64,000 bases of DNA from Brucella pecoris (GTDB lineage Bacteria > Pseudomonadota > Alphaproteobacteria > Rhizobiales > Rhizobiaceae). Positions 1 through 8,061 of this stretch are shown one piece after another. A program made the translations under genes and the position numbers. Below the pieces are notes generated by a model. That model worked only from the letters and a program-made list of their open reading frames with translations, was not told the origin of the DNA and searched no databases. The stretch lies in the NCBI RefSeq assembly GCF_006376675.1, contig NZ_VEWK01000004.1, positions 1-64,000 on the forward strand. Reading direction: 5' to 3'. Position 1 is the stretch's first letter. Every line of letters begins with the position of its first letter.

Positions 1-117
1 CCTGTTCTCGGCATCTAAGCCGAAGTCAGGCAGAAATTCCACTTATCTCCGCTGTCCAGATTTCCCGAACCACCTCTATGCTTATAAACTTTGTGGGTAT
101 ATAAGGGTTTGGGCGTC

Positions 118-1293
118 ATGGTTCTAAGGCGTAGTATTTTCGCAAGCGCGGCAGTTTTTCCGTTGCTATTCTCTCACGGCGCATTGGCCGCTCAAGCGAC
201 CGGATCCGGGACAGGATTTTTGATTGCGAAAGAAGGCTGGGTAGTCACGAACGCTCATGTCGTTGATGGCTGCGATTACGTTGAGGTGTCATCATTTGGC
301 AAAGCTGCTGAGATTCAGTCTGACAAACAAAATGACCTTGCAGTTCTTCGCCTTCCGACAGTGCCAGCCGATATCCAACCCCTAAAACTCAGGAACGCTC
401 AGCCTAAGCTTGGCGAAGACGTCGCTGCATTAGGTTATCCTCTCGCAAAACTCCTGTCTGACAGCATCAAAATCACAATGGGCAATATCAATTCGCTCAT
501 AGGATTGGAAAACGATACGCGCTATCTGCAAATATCTACGCCAATCCAGCCAGGCAATTCTGGCGGTCCGCTGGTCGATAGAAGCGGGTTTCTTCTGGGA
601 ATTAACTCAGCAAAATTGGACGATAGCTATGCTATTAAGACAAGCGGAAGCATCCCGCAGAACGTCAACTTTGCAATAAAAAGCAATATTCTTGAGCTAT
701 TCCTTCAGTCTAGAAGCATTAACTTCACAAAAGAAGATGCTGCTGCTTCCGAGTTGTCTTCTGCTGATCTAGCCGAGAAGGTTTCGAAATCTGTTTTCCA
801 AATCGTCTGTTATTCGAATGAATTGCCAAAGGCTGTAGCCTCTGCGCCGCCTCCACCACCGCCAGCCGTGGAACAGCAAACGCCATCACCTACATATCGA
901 GATACAAGCTCATCGCGTCTTAACAGCCTTGCTGCCGAATACGTAAAGCTTCTGATTAGCAGCAATAGCGATGGCCGTACTGCTCTAAGCGTGGCGAATG
1001 ATGCGTATGCAAACTACGTTGATTATTTTGGAAAAACCACAACACACCGCGAAGTTTTGGCTGACAAGAAGCGATACTACGACCGTTGGCCGATACGGAC
1101 TAGCCAAGTTCGAGACTACACCGTTGAAGTGTTCTGCGAGAATAATAAATGCGCCGTTACCGGTGAGTATGACTGGTTTGTAAGCAGCCCTAAGCGCAAT
1201 AAAAAGGCAGCGGGCACTGCATCATTTTACTACGTGCTAGATATGCAAGGCGGCATAAAAGTCATTTCCGAGGGTGGTAAGGCAAGAAAATAA
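118..1293 (+). CDS. Exported trypsin-like serine protease (S1C/Deg-like)
   Basis: A chymotrypsin-fold protease with an N-terminal export signal. The ATG at 118 is preferred over the TTG at 91 because it opens directly with MVLRRS and a hydrophobic stretch ending in ALA-AQA, a typical signal peptidase site. Numbered from the upstream TTG, the catalytic triad is visible: His56 in TNAHVVDG, Asp82 in NDLAVL and Ser157 in GNSGGPL. No PDZ domain is seen. A proline-rich linker (APPPPPPAVEQQ, near residue 252) leads to a C-terminal domain of about 130 residues that I do not recognise. The gene is AT-richer than the core chromosome and sits as plus-strand cargo at the edge of the phage element. Its substrate is unknown. 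Confidence 0.85.
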   Translation: MVLRRSIFASAAVFPLLFSHGALAAQATGSGTGFLIAKEGWVVTNAHVVDGCDYVEVSSFGKAAEIQSDKQNDLAVLRLPTVPADIQPLKLRNAQPKLGEDVAALGYPLAKLLSDSIKITMGNINSLIGLENDTRYLQISTPIQPGNSGGPLVDRSGFLLGINSAKLDDSYAIKTSGSIPQNVNFAIKSNILELFLQSRSINFTKEDAAASELSSADLAEKVSKSVFQIVCYSNELPKAVASAPPPPPPAVEQQTPSPTYRDTSSSRLNSLAAEYVKLLISSNSDGRTALSVANDAYANYVDYFGKTTTHREVLADKKRYYDRWPIRTSQVRDYTVEVFCENNKCAVTGEYDWFVSSPKRNKKAAGTASFYYVLDMQGGIKVISEGGKARK

Positions 1294-1329
1294 CTCGCAT
1301 TTTCTCCTAACAGTATTCACGAGGCAGTC

Positions 1330-1569
1330 ATGAAATATGATGTAACGACGGATAACTCTGAATGGACAGACCGCGATATTATCGTAACGTTGTTCAGCGA
1401 TGGCACTGCTTGCCCGCGCAACAAGGATGTTTACCTAAATCACAAACGCACTTCGGTCAGCGAAGCCATCAAGAACGCAGAAACGTGGCTTGCTCAGGAA
1501 GCTCACCAATATGAACGAATTATCATTCATCTTATGGACGGTGCCGAGCTTGCAGAAGACTTAATATGA
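1330..1569 (+). CDS. Small hypothetical protein (79 aa)
   Basis: A 79-residue soluble protein of unknown family. It starts at an ATG 36 bases after the protease stop, with a GAGG sequence upstream (CACGAGGCAGTC), so it is probably cotranscribed with the protease. The sequence is acidic, has no signal peptide or membrane segment, and ends in a helix-rich half (SEAIKNAETWLAQEAHQYE). The only hint about its role is its position between two genes for exported proteins in mobile-element cargo. Confidence 0.55.
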   Translation: MKYDVTTDNSEWTDRDIIVTLFSDGTACPRNKDVYLNHKRTSVSEAIKNAETWLAQEAHQYERIIIHLMDGAELAEDLI

Positions 1570-1710
1570 GTTCGAAAGCGGCTGTATTCCTTCCGCCTTG
1601 CTTTCCGATTTCAGGATGCACTGATAGGCGACCAGCGGGCACGGAAATGAGGATTGATAAGAATACAAGGACAGTATGTCCATACTTAGCGAACCTAGTC
1701 GAGGGGTAAT

Positions 1711-2223
1711 ATGGTTCACTCAACAATCAAGCTGGCGTTATCGGCGCTTATCGCAGTTGCGTTGAATAATCATTCAATGGCAGCAACATTTGAAACACAG
1801 CAATCCGTCAAACATGGGGCTTGGACCACCAGCCTTTTCAAGAATTTAAACGGGAACAGGCTATTCTGTGCTGCTGAAACCAGCGATGGTAATACGATTT
1901 TTAGAATAAATCGCTACAAAGACACCAGTGATACCTTTCTCGAACTTTACAACGCCGACTGGACCATGATGGAAGGGAACGTAAAATTCTCGATAGATTT
2001 CGACGTTAAAAATGAAAACTATAAAGCTGAAATCGCTGGCAAGTCGTGGGGCGATAGTTACACTCACGATTTCACAGATGTTAAAAATTACGAGCTAATA
2101 CTCGGTCTGCTTTCGACGTCCAAATCATTTGATGTGCAGAACTCAAACGGCTCAGTTATCGGCAGGTTCAGTGGTTCTGGATCTCTTGAAGCGCTTCAAG
2201 CCTATAATGCGTGCTTAAATTAG
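1711..2223 (+). CDS. Exported hypothetical protein (170 aa)
   Basis: The protein starts at an ATG preceded by GAGGGG and carries a clear signal peptide (IKLALSALIAVAL, cleavage after SMA-A). The mature part is about 145 residues, contains two cysteines (in LFCAAET and AYNACLN), and has alternating polar and hydrophobic strands that suggest a small beta-rich periplasmic protein. The WTTSLFKNLNGNRLFCAAET segment is loosely like the invasion-associated-locus-B fold, but I do not claim membership. It is AT-rich and looks like horizontally acquired cargo. Confidence 0.6.
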   Translation: MVHSTIKLALSALIAVALNNHSMAATFETQQSVKHGAWTTSLFKNLNGNRLFCAAETSDGNTIFRINRYKDTSDTFLELYNADWTMMEGNVKFSIDFDVKNENYKAEIAGKSWGDSYTHDFTDVKNYELILGLLSTSKSFDVQNSNGSVIGRFSGSGSLEALQAYNACLN

Positions 2224-2236
2224 AACTTAGAGCATT

Positions 2237-2277
2237 GATGGATTGGCTTGATTGCAAATCGCCAAACACAATCCATC
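2237..2277. terminator. Hairpin between convergent genes
   Basis: A perfect 9-bp stem, GATGGATTG against CAATCCATC, encloses a 23-base loop that can fold further through GGC/GCC. It lies between the convergent stops at 2223 and 2295 and probably serves as a two-way terminator. A clean U-run is missing on the plus strand. Confidence 0.4.
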
Positions 2278-2294
2278 TATTGCGGAAAAAATCC

Positions 2295-4460
2295 TCACCT
2301 AATTGCTGGCTGCATATTTCTTAAAAGGCTGCCGCCAGCTTTTTCTACGCCGCTTTGAACCTGTTTTGCGTCTGTAGCTCCCATAAAGTTGTTTTCAACT
2401 TTTAGGTTCATATTGGCCGTTGAGTTGTTTGCGACATTGCCCGGCATTAGCGGCGAAGTAGGTTGCACACCTGCTGGAGCGAAAGGCCCGTCAACCATTG
2501 GCAGGCCTCCTTCTGGCAATGAGGACAGACGGTCTGCAATAAATGCTTCCTGCTCCTCGCGCTTCTTTCTGCTTTCCGCCGTTCTCCTCTTCTCACCTTC
2601 CTTGAGAGCCGACGCGAGGAATGGCGCGCCGCCCCAATGTGCACGCGTGCCTCCTCCGATATGCATCGTGTAAGGCCCCATGTAATTTTTGCCTGACCCC
2701 ATACCGAGACCGGTTGCTCCGCCCGCAACACTATCAGCCATAAAATTCTCTATGCGCTTTGCATCTCTTGGCTTACGAATATCCAGTTTTTGCCCTGTCT
2801 CCAAGTCAATCAGCTGTACATCTGCGGCGCCTAATCGCCCGCCGCCAACGTCATGCCTTGTCGAGCCTTTGCGCCGGGTAGAGGTGCCTATAATTGGTTG
2901 GCCGCCAGAAGTTACGTTAACTTTCACTCCATTTCTCTTAGCGGCGTTATCCAAAATTCCACGCAGTTCGTTTGTTATTGGCAGATTGCGAGTTCCGCTT
3001 TGGTTTTCTGAAACCAACTGTGCGTCTTTCCTGCTCAAGCCCTTTGTGCGCAGATTTTCGTCGTAAGGTTCTTCTTTACCGACGCTTCGATAGCCCCAGT
3101 TAAGCCCACGTCTGACGATTTTGCCGAACCAGTTCTGGCTGACCTGTTCGTCATGCCATTCCTTGGCGTCCCCGGCATCGATATGTTTCTGCAAAGAATC
3201 GTAATCGATATTGTCGTTCAAAGCCTTGTGGGTTTCGTAGGCGATATAAGCTGCAAGGCCCACCATACCCAGTCGAATACGCCCGAAGGTCGCAAGGATC
3301 GATGCAGCCCAGTTTGTCGCCATGTAGGTAGCAAAAGCACCCATGGCTATTTGCAGCCCGCCGATACTGCCGTCTTCATCACCTGCGAGTTTCTTGAACC
3401 ACCCCGAAATTGTTTCGAGTGCCTTCGTGACAGATTGGATTGTCGGCTCCCATTTACTCCAATCAACCAGCCCCACGTCGCCAGTTTCTTTCCATCGTTG
3501 ATAATCGTCATAAAGAATGGCCATCGCAGCAGCGAGCGAGAGGATTATACCAATTGGAGATGAACCGAACGCCTTATTGAAGGCCCACACCGCCGCCGCA
3601 ACGCCGCCGACTGTATTGGCTAGATTTTTCGATTTCGGATCAAGCTTGTCATACCATTCCATCGCTCGGGAAACAAAAGCGCCAATTCGGTCCGATAGCC
3701 TGAGAATAAACTCCGCGACTTGCGACACCGACTTTGTGATGGCGTCAAAGTTCTTATCTATCCAGTTCTTGAACTTCTCGATAATCGGCCCCGCTTTTGC
3801 TATTAGAGCCTGATGTATCTTTTGGCCGAGAATATGAAATGACAGGCCCAGACTGCGAACCTTGACCATGAGCGCCTGACTATCGCCTGCAAGCTTGTCC
3901 TCATTCACACCGGCCTTTTTGACCAGCTTCTGATATTCGTCGTAATAGCGCCCGCCATCACGGATCATGGCCTGTAGTGTGTTGTCGTCAATGCCGATGA
4001 AATTTGCCTGCACTTTGGCGTTGGCATAAGGCATGCTGGCAAACTTTTTAGCCAAGACGCCCATAACGGCAGGAATGTTCGATGCATCCGCCTCACTGCC
4101 GATCAGCTTTTGAATATAGCTCTTTCCACCCGGCAAACGGCGTATGAAGTCCGCAATGCCTTCCATGGCTTGTTGCGCGCCTTCTGCGCTTCCGCCAACC
4201 TGAGACATAGCATAGCCGACAGCCTTGATATCGCTGACAGCCGCGCCGAGGCGCTTCGACTGGTAATAGCTTTGCTCCATGCCTTGAGCCATCTTAACGA
4301 CAGCACCGGTCACGGCGGCGGCAGCCGCTTCAATGGCAATACCCAGCTTAACTGCATTCTCAGCCGTTTTCTTCAAGCTGTCATTGAATGTCTGTTCGCT
4401 CGACTTGTTGACCTGATAGCCAAGAGAAATGAGAAAATCACGGATTGTCGTAGCGGTCAT
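2295..4460 (-). CDS. Phage tail tape-measure protein with C-terminal peptidase-like domain
   Basis: A 721-residue protein of the tail tape-measure type. The N-terminal 200 residues (SKRLGAAVSDIKAVGYAMSQ region) resemble tape-measure proteins of Mu-like tailed phages. The middle has long helices and hydrophobic membrane-like stretches (about residues 290-320 and 370-410). Residues from about 520 to 610 contain VTSGG, TRHDVGGG, GAADV and TMHIGGG motifs that recall zinc D-Ala-D-Ala peptidases of the M15 type, although catalytic competence is unproven. Tail chaperones would be expected upstream and tail-tip genes downstream. Neither is present, so this is an orphan tail gene. It overlaps the preceding ribbon-helix-helix gene by four bases (ATGA), which suggests translational coupling. 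Confidence 0.75.
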   Translation of the reverse strand: MTATTIRDFLISLGYQVNKSSEQTFNDSLKKTAENAVKLGIAIEAAAAAVTGAVVKMAQGMEQSYYQSKRLGAAVSDIKAVGYAMSQVGGSAEGAQQAMEGIADFIRRLPGGKSYIQKLIGSEADASNIPAVMGVLAKKFASMPYANAKVQANFIGIDDNTLQAMIRDGGRYYDEYQKLVKKAGVNEDKLAGDSQALMVKVRSLGLSFHILGQKIHQALIAKAGPIIEKFKNWIDKNFDAITKSVSQVAEFILRLSDRIGAFVSRAMEWYDKLDPKSKNLANTVGGVAAAVWAFNKAFGSSPIGIILSLAAAMAILYDDYQRWKETGDVGLVDWSKWEPTIQSVTKALETISGWFKKLAGDEDGSIGGLQIAMGAFATYMATNWAASILATFGRIRLGMVGLAAYIAYETHKALNDNIDYDSLQKHIDAGDAKEWHDEQVSQNWFGKIVRRGLNWGYRSVGKEEPYDENLRTKGLSRKDAQLVSENQSGTRNLPITNELRGILDNAAKRNGVKVNVTSGGQPIIGTSTRRKGSTRHDVGGGRLGAADVQLIDLETGQKLDIRKPRDAKRIENFMADSVAGGATGLGMGSGKNYMGPYTMHIGGGTRAHWGGAPFLASALKEGEKRRTAESRKKREEQEAFIADRLSSLPEGGLPMVDGPFAPAGVQPTSPLMPGNVANNSTANMNLKVENNFMGATDAKQVQSGVEKAGGSLLRNMQPAIR

Positions 4461-4624
4461 TTCGCCCTCGCTACATTCTCGGACCCTTGAGCCGGTAAGA
4501 CTGCCGCCCGTATCAGCCCCGAAAGAGAAGTCCCCTTCTTTCGAGCCAATTCTTTCAAGGTTTTCTTTTCTTCGGAAAATACCCGAATGAGGATATGGTC
4601 CGGCATTGCAACATCAGCACGCAT
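4457..4624 (-). CDS. Small ribbon-helix-helix DNA-binding protein (55 aa)
   Basis: A 55-codon gene starting at the ATG at 4624, with AAAGGAG eight bases upstream. The protein has a short strand (HILIRVF) followed by SEEKKTLKELARKKGTSLSG and LIRAAVL, the strand-helix-helix layout of CopG/MobC-like ribbon-helix-helix proteins. Its stop overlaps the tape-measure start in ATGA. A role as an autorepressor of this two-gene unit is an inference, supported by the inverted repeat just upstream of the gene. It could also be an orphan antitoxin or a relaxosome-type accessory protein. Confidence 0.65.
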   Translation of the reverse strand: MRADVAMPDHILIRVFSEEKKTLKELARKKGTSLSGLIRAAVLPAQGSENVARAK

Positions 4625-4644
4625 TTGCTGTCTCCTTTCGTTAA

Positions 4645-4678
4645 TACGATTGTATCACGGAAGGGGTAGAGTATCGTA
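4645..4678 (-). promoter_or_regulatory. Inverted repeat in promoter of the RHH/tape-measure unit
   Basis: TACGAT at 4645-4650 and ATCGTA at 4673-4678 form a perfect inverted repeat 20 bases upstream of the start codon at 4624. Read on the minus strand, the right half overlaps a possible minus 10 element (TACAAT). This placement suits an operator for the ribbon-helix-helix protein. Binding is inferred. Confidence 0.35.
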
Positions 4679-4742
4679 AAAAAGCTATTTAATATCAGTG
4701 GCTTGCTTTATATCAGGCTGCATCATCGTCTATCATGTTCCG

Positions 4743-5519
4743 TCAAATTCCGATGAAGATTAGGCGTGCGACAATCTGTCCGTTCGGTATAATTATCCGG
4801 CTGGAAGAATGCGCAACCTTTTTTTTCCGATAGAGCCTTTCGTCAGCTTGGCGAATAACGTCCTTGAATGTCTGCTTAGGCTTGCAAACGATATTCCCTA
4901 TCGAAACCGACAAGGCGGCTCCGTCAGTCTGGACGGCTTCTTTGAAATTCGTTCCCGCTGTTTCACTGATGTGTTTGGAGAAAGCGAGCATATTGTCCTG
5001 AGAAACGCCTGGGACGAATGCGCAGAACTCATCACCTCCGATCCGAGCAAGAAGGCTGTCATCCGGCAAAACGGCTTCCAATGCTCTCGCGGCAGAAATC
5101 ACCGCTTCGTCTCCTGCAAGATGGCCGAAATTGTCATTAATCATTTTCAGATAATCAATGTCTGCTAAAAGAAACCACCCCCGCACACCTAACTCCATTG
5201 CGCGTTCGAATTGCTCGATAAAGCTGCGTCTGTTCAAGACGCCGGTTAAAGGATCTGTACTAGCCGTTCGCGCAAGTTCATTAGCTCGTCTCATCAAAAC
5301 GCGATACGCAGTTTCAAGGCGCTCAAGCTTGCTGAACCATATCAAAGCTATTGGAATAGCGATTAAAAACGGCAGCACTAAACGAACAACAATGGTGATG
5401 GTGTCAGAATGCACACCCAAGACAAAGCGAATGCCAGTTGAAATCGAGATTGAAACAATAGCGGCTATGATCGATACCGCCGCTGTCCGTTTTAATACTC
5501 TTCGGGAAGGCAAGGGCAC
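4743..5519 (-). CDS. Membrane-bound diguanylate cyclase (GGDEF domain)
   Basis: The protein would make cyclic di-GMP from GTP. It has two N-terminal membrane helices (about residues 12-35 and 41-63), a short coiled linker and a GGDEF domain. The domain shows DPLTGVLNRR at 89-98, metal-binding DID at 120-122 and an intact GGDEF at 161-165. The usual RxxD inhibitory site just before GGDEF is absent, so product feedback may be missing. No EAL domain follows. The start is a GTG at 5519 with AAGGA upstream, since an in-frame stop lies three codons further up. It lies within the phage element, between small phage genes and the tape-measure unit, which is an unusual place for a signalling enzyme. 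Confidence 0.88.
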   Translation of the reverse strand: MPLPSRRVLKRTAAVSIIAAIVSISISTGIRFVLGVHSDTITIVVRLVLPFLIAIPIALIWFSKLERLETAYRVLMRRANELARTASTDPLTGVLNRRSFIEQFERAMELGVRGWFLLADIDYLKMINDNFGHLAGDEAVISAARALEAVLPDDSLLARIGGDEFCAFVPGVSQDNMLAFSKHISETAGTNFKEAVQTDGAALSVSIGNIVCKPKQTFKDVIRQADERLYRKKKVAHSSSRIIIPNGQIVARLIFIGI

Positions 5520-5582
5520 GATGCATCCTTATTAAACTATCCGCTGAGGACAAACTACGAGATAGCATTCACCCTCTAATAA

Positions 5583-5735
5583 TCACACTGCCACAGCTTT
5601 ACAACTTGAGACGACTATCTTGCTGGCTCTTGCCTTGGCCGCTGCGCGTTCACCTTCGGTTGCGCCACCAGTGACCAGCGCATAAACCTTGCGAAACCGT
5701 TCAATGTCGAAATTGGACGCAGTGTGAATATTCAT
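5583..5735 (-). CDS. Small phage-type hypothetical protein (50 aa)
   Basis: A 50-codon reading frame starts at the ATG at 5735, 12 bases after the stop of the upstream gene and with GAGG in front. The sequence FRKVYALVTGGATEGERAAAKARASKIV resembles the short Glu/Ala helical motif at the start of many phage proteins of the DUF2786 type, but the protein is too short to be a full member. It is probably a real small gene of the minus-strand phage operon. Function unknown. Confidence 0.5.
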   Translation of the reverse strand: MNIHTASNFDIERFRKVYALVTGGATEGERAAAKARASKIVVSSCKAVAV

Positions 5736-5746
5736 GTGCCCTCGCC

Positions 5747-6040
5747 TCAATCCGCACGAAGCGGCACAAGTTCAATGCGTGTAATGGTTTGAACAGGCTG
5801 TTCTGCATGGCCTGAAATCTGCAACGGCAGCACCTTGCCAAGCAGTCCCATAAAAGCGACTGGATTCTCTTCTGCCTGCTTTGTCAGATATGAAACCAGC
5901 CCATCTTCACCCGACTTATTGCCAGCATCCGCCGCTGCGGTCAGGATTGCATCTTTCAGCAAAGCCGTGGTTTTATTCATTGCACCTTTCGGCCTGCCCT
6001 TGCCTGCCGCTGGTGGGAGACGTTTCTCAATGGCGTTCAT
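5747..6040 (-). CDS. Phage protein with GRPKG motif (possible small terminase-like or packaging-associated)
   Basis: A 97-residue protein with a basic N-terminus (GKGRPKGAMNKTT), which is a DNA-binding AT-hook-like motif common in phage packaging-region proteins. A helical stretch follows (LLKDAILTAAADAG) and then ENPVAFMGLLGKVLPLQISG, which I associate with a hypothetical protein family in alphaproteobacterial prophages. The start overlaps the preceding stop by one base (TAATG). A small-terminase role is only a guess because no large terminase gene is visible in the window. Confidence 0.6.
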   Translation of the reverse strand: MNAIEKRLPPAAGKGRPKGAMNKTTALLKDAILTAAADAGNKSGEDGLVSYLTKQAEENPVAFMGLLGKVLPLQISGHAEQPVQTITRIELVPLRAD

Positions 6041-6204
6041 TATTGCGCCCTCGCTCTGATGAGATTGCTTTCTGTAATTGCGCGGACAGCCTCGACCGCT
6101 GATAGCCCAAACTGTTCGCGAAGGTATGGAATGACAGGGCGCGGCTTTGCTGCGTTTGGTGTGGTTGCCAGCCAGAGAGCGGCGCGTTTAACTGGATCGG
6201 TCAT
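6040..6204 (-). CDS. Small phage hypothetical protein (54 aa)
   Basis: The start is placed at the ATG at 6204 (MTDPVKRAAL), which has a strong GGAGG six bases upstream, and not at the longer reading frame beginning at 6354. The 54-residue product contains PYLREQFGLSAVEAVRAITES, a helix-turn-helix-like segment. It overlaps the upstream gene by 17 bases and the downstream gene by one, as expected for a compact phage operon. Function unknown. Confidence 0.55.
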   Translation of the reverse strand: MTDPVKRAALWLATTPNAAKPRPVIPYLREQFGLSAVEAVRAITESNLIRARAQ

Positions 6205-6622
6205 TTGAATCCTCCGAGCTATCGACGGGATAAGCCCATCCGCGTTTGTCAAATTTGATCCGGCCTTGTCTGTGTAGTTCGTCCTGAACCTGTCCGGCGC
6301 GCGTACCGCCCCAGCCGAGCACCCGCATCGCCATGCCATAAGACAAGGGGCCATATTCTTTCAGGGCTTCCAGATAGCGTTCCGGGTCGCCTCGCTGTGG
6401 CTTAAGGTGACGAGACCATTCTGCAGGAGGTATTGGCCTCCAACGTTTTATCCCCCGACTAGCTTTGAGGTGCGCGATAACCGCAGCTTTATCGGAAGCA
6501 ATTTGCGCTTTCACATCATCGGTAATCTTGCCGTTTGAATTTCTCCAGCGTATGCGCTCACCATCAGTCGAGAACTCAACGCCTTCACTTGTCAGGGCTT
6601 TAATCAGATCAATCGCGCTCAT
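6188..6622 (-). CDS. Phage protein with TubC-like N-terminal segment
   Basis: A 144-residue protein. Its first 50 residues (LIKALTSEGVEFSTDGERIRWRNSNGKITDD) match the pattern of the TubC N-terminal docking domain, which also occurs in phage replication-associated proteins. The C-terminal half has a winged-helix flavour: YGPLSYGMAMRVLGWGG, then QDELHRQGRIKFDKRGWAYP. The ATG at 6622 shares one base with the TGA of the upstream ATPase gene, indicating coupled translation. A GTG one codon earlier is an alternative start. It probably acts with the primase/ATPase genes just upstream in the operon. Confidence 0.55.
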   Translation of the reverse strand: MSAIDLIKALTSEGVEFSTDGERIRWRNSNGKITDDVKAQIASDKAAVIAHLKASRGIKRWRPIPPAEWSRHLKPQRGDPERYLEALKEYGPLSYGMAMRVLGWGGTRAGQVQDELHRQGRIKFDKRGWAYPVDSSEDSNDRSS

Positions 6623-8061
6623 CACAATTCCCCATCAAAAAGAGGGTTCAGCGTCTGGGCGTGACGGTTACAACCGTCACCGCCATTATAACCGTCACAG
6701 AGATTATTGTTTTCTTTCATATGGTTAGCTGTATGTGTGACGGTTGTGACGCCTGTGACGGTTATTTCAGGTCCGTCAGAGAGATAGCGTGTGAAAGCGT
6801 CAGCGAAGTCCGATTGCGCATAAAACCGCTGCGTTCTGTCCCGGCGCGGCTTGACGCCATACTCTTTCAACTTCTTCGCAATGCCCTGAGTTGAGATGCC
6901 TTGTCCGCGTCTCCATTCCGACCATGGGCTTTCCTCCATGGCGCAAAGAGCTTCTTGAAGTTCGACGCTGCCGATATGATCAACGCGCTTGCTTTCAAAT
7001 ATTTCTGCGATGTCGCGAAGCAGGATGACGCCGATTGATTGCGAATCTTCATCTGACTGACTGGCTGAACCGACCAGCGCCGCACGAATAGCTTTCGGCC
7101 AGTCTCCGCCTGCCGCGTCTGCAATGGCACATATCGCCCTGGAGTTATCCTGCGCGCGGTCGTTCAATTCGTCCGGTACCGATGGATCGCTGTCACGGAG
7201 TGTCTGTTCATGGTCAGCAGCCCAACGCGCCGCCTTCTGACGAAGATGACGAAACTCATTGATGCGGTCAGCACGGAAGCGCTCGACCTTTTCGCCTTCC
7301 TGCTTTCTGCGAAGGTGAACGACCAGCGCCCTATCTTCCAGCGTGTCCGGCAGCTTTCCAATCATCGCAATGCATTTGGGTGCCCAGACGCGAAACTGGC
7401 GCGGCTCATGGTCATCACCAACCGAGCGCCACACATAAGCACTGAGCCGATTATGCCCGCCATTGAGAACGCCACGCAGTTCGTCATTTGCTTCAAGGAA
7501 TGTGTCTGCCTCATCGATCAGGACAGTGGGCCGATATTTCTCAATAACGCGAAACAGGACTGACGTGCTGATGTTCACCGCGTGCATGGCCTTCGGCACA
7601 AGCGCACTCATGACTGACAGGGCTGTAGTCTTCCCGCATCGCTTTTCAGGTGAGACGAACGCAAGGACAGGGGAAATGTCAGCCGTATCATGTGACCATG
7701 CATGCAGCGCCCAGACAGCCATTAAAGGCGCGCTATGCTCCGGCAGAACTGAAAACCTTAGAATGGTCGCCTGTATCTCAGACAGCAGCTCTGCGCCTTC
7801 CACCGGATCAGCCCAAGGGTCCATATCTTCAAATGGCTCGCCGCCTTCTTCCTCTGGAGCCTTTGGACGCAATGCGCTGACAAACTCGTCCAATTTGGAC
7901 ACGCGAAGGCAAAGGGCTTTCGCTACTTCTTCACGGCACTGCTCATATTCCAGTTCAGACAGCTTCGACAGTTCGGCAATCTTTGCCTCTGCCTGCGACT
8001 GACTGAAAGGAAACTCCTGCGCTTCTAAAGAAATATCGTCAGGCTTGGCGTGACTATTCAT
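6622..8061 (-). CDS. DUF3631-domain ATPase of phage replication module
   Basis: A 479-residue P-loop ATPase. It shows a Walker A motif ([10 protein letters not shown], about residues 137-146) and a Walker B motif (TVLIDEAD, 179-186), followed by a DUF3631-type C-terminal region (residues about 230-420). Proteins of this type accompany Toprim primases in phages and integrative elements and are thought to act as replication helicases or loaders. The start overlaps the primase stop by four bases (ATGA). The last 60 codons encode an odd Val/Thr-rich then Cys/Gly/Asn-rich tail. Its DNA is made of repeated GTGACGGTT 9-mers, so that end of the gene seems shaped by a DNA signal more than by protein function. 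Confidence 0.85.
   Translation of the reverse strand: MNSHAKPDDISLEAQEFPFSQSQAEAKIAELSKLSELEYEQCREEVAKALCLRVSKLDEFVSALRPKAPEEEGGEPFEDMDPWADPVEGAELLSEIQATILRFSVLPEHSAPLMAVWALHAWSHDTADISPVLAFVSPEKRCGKTTALSVMSALVPKAMHAVNISTSVLFRVIEKYRPTVLIDEADTFLEANDELRGVLNGGHNRLSAYVWRSVGDDHEPRQFRVWAPKCIAMIGKLPDTLEDRALVVHLRRKQEGEKVERFRADRINEFRHLRQKAARWAADHEQTLRDSDPSVPDELNDRAQDNSRAICAIADAAGGDWPKAIRAALVGSASQSDEDSQSIGVILLRDIAEIFESKRVDHIGSVELQEALCAMEESPWSEWRRGQGISTQGIAKKLKEYGVKPRRDRTQRFYAQSDFADAFTRYLSDGPEITVTGVTTVTHTANHMKENNNLCDGYNGGDGCNRHAQTLNPLFDGEL
6661..6763. repeat. Iteron-like 9-mer cluster, candidate replication origin
   Basis: GTGACGGTT occurs on the plus strand at 6661, 6737 and 6755 and as its complement AACCGTCAC at 6672 and 6690. 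An imperfect copy at 6746 makes three tandem units at 9-base spacing. The first two copies form a palindrome with a two-base centre. Between the two groups lies an AT-rich stretch (6699-6736) that could be a melting region. The cluster lies inside the 3' end of the DUF3631 ATPase gene, a common place for phage origins. Confidence 0.5.
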
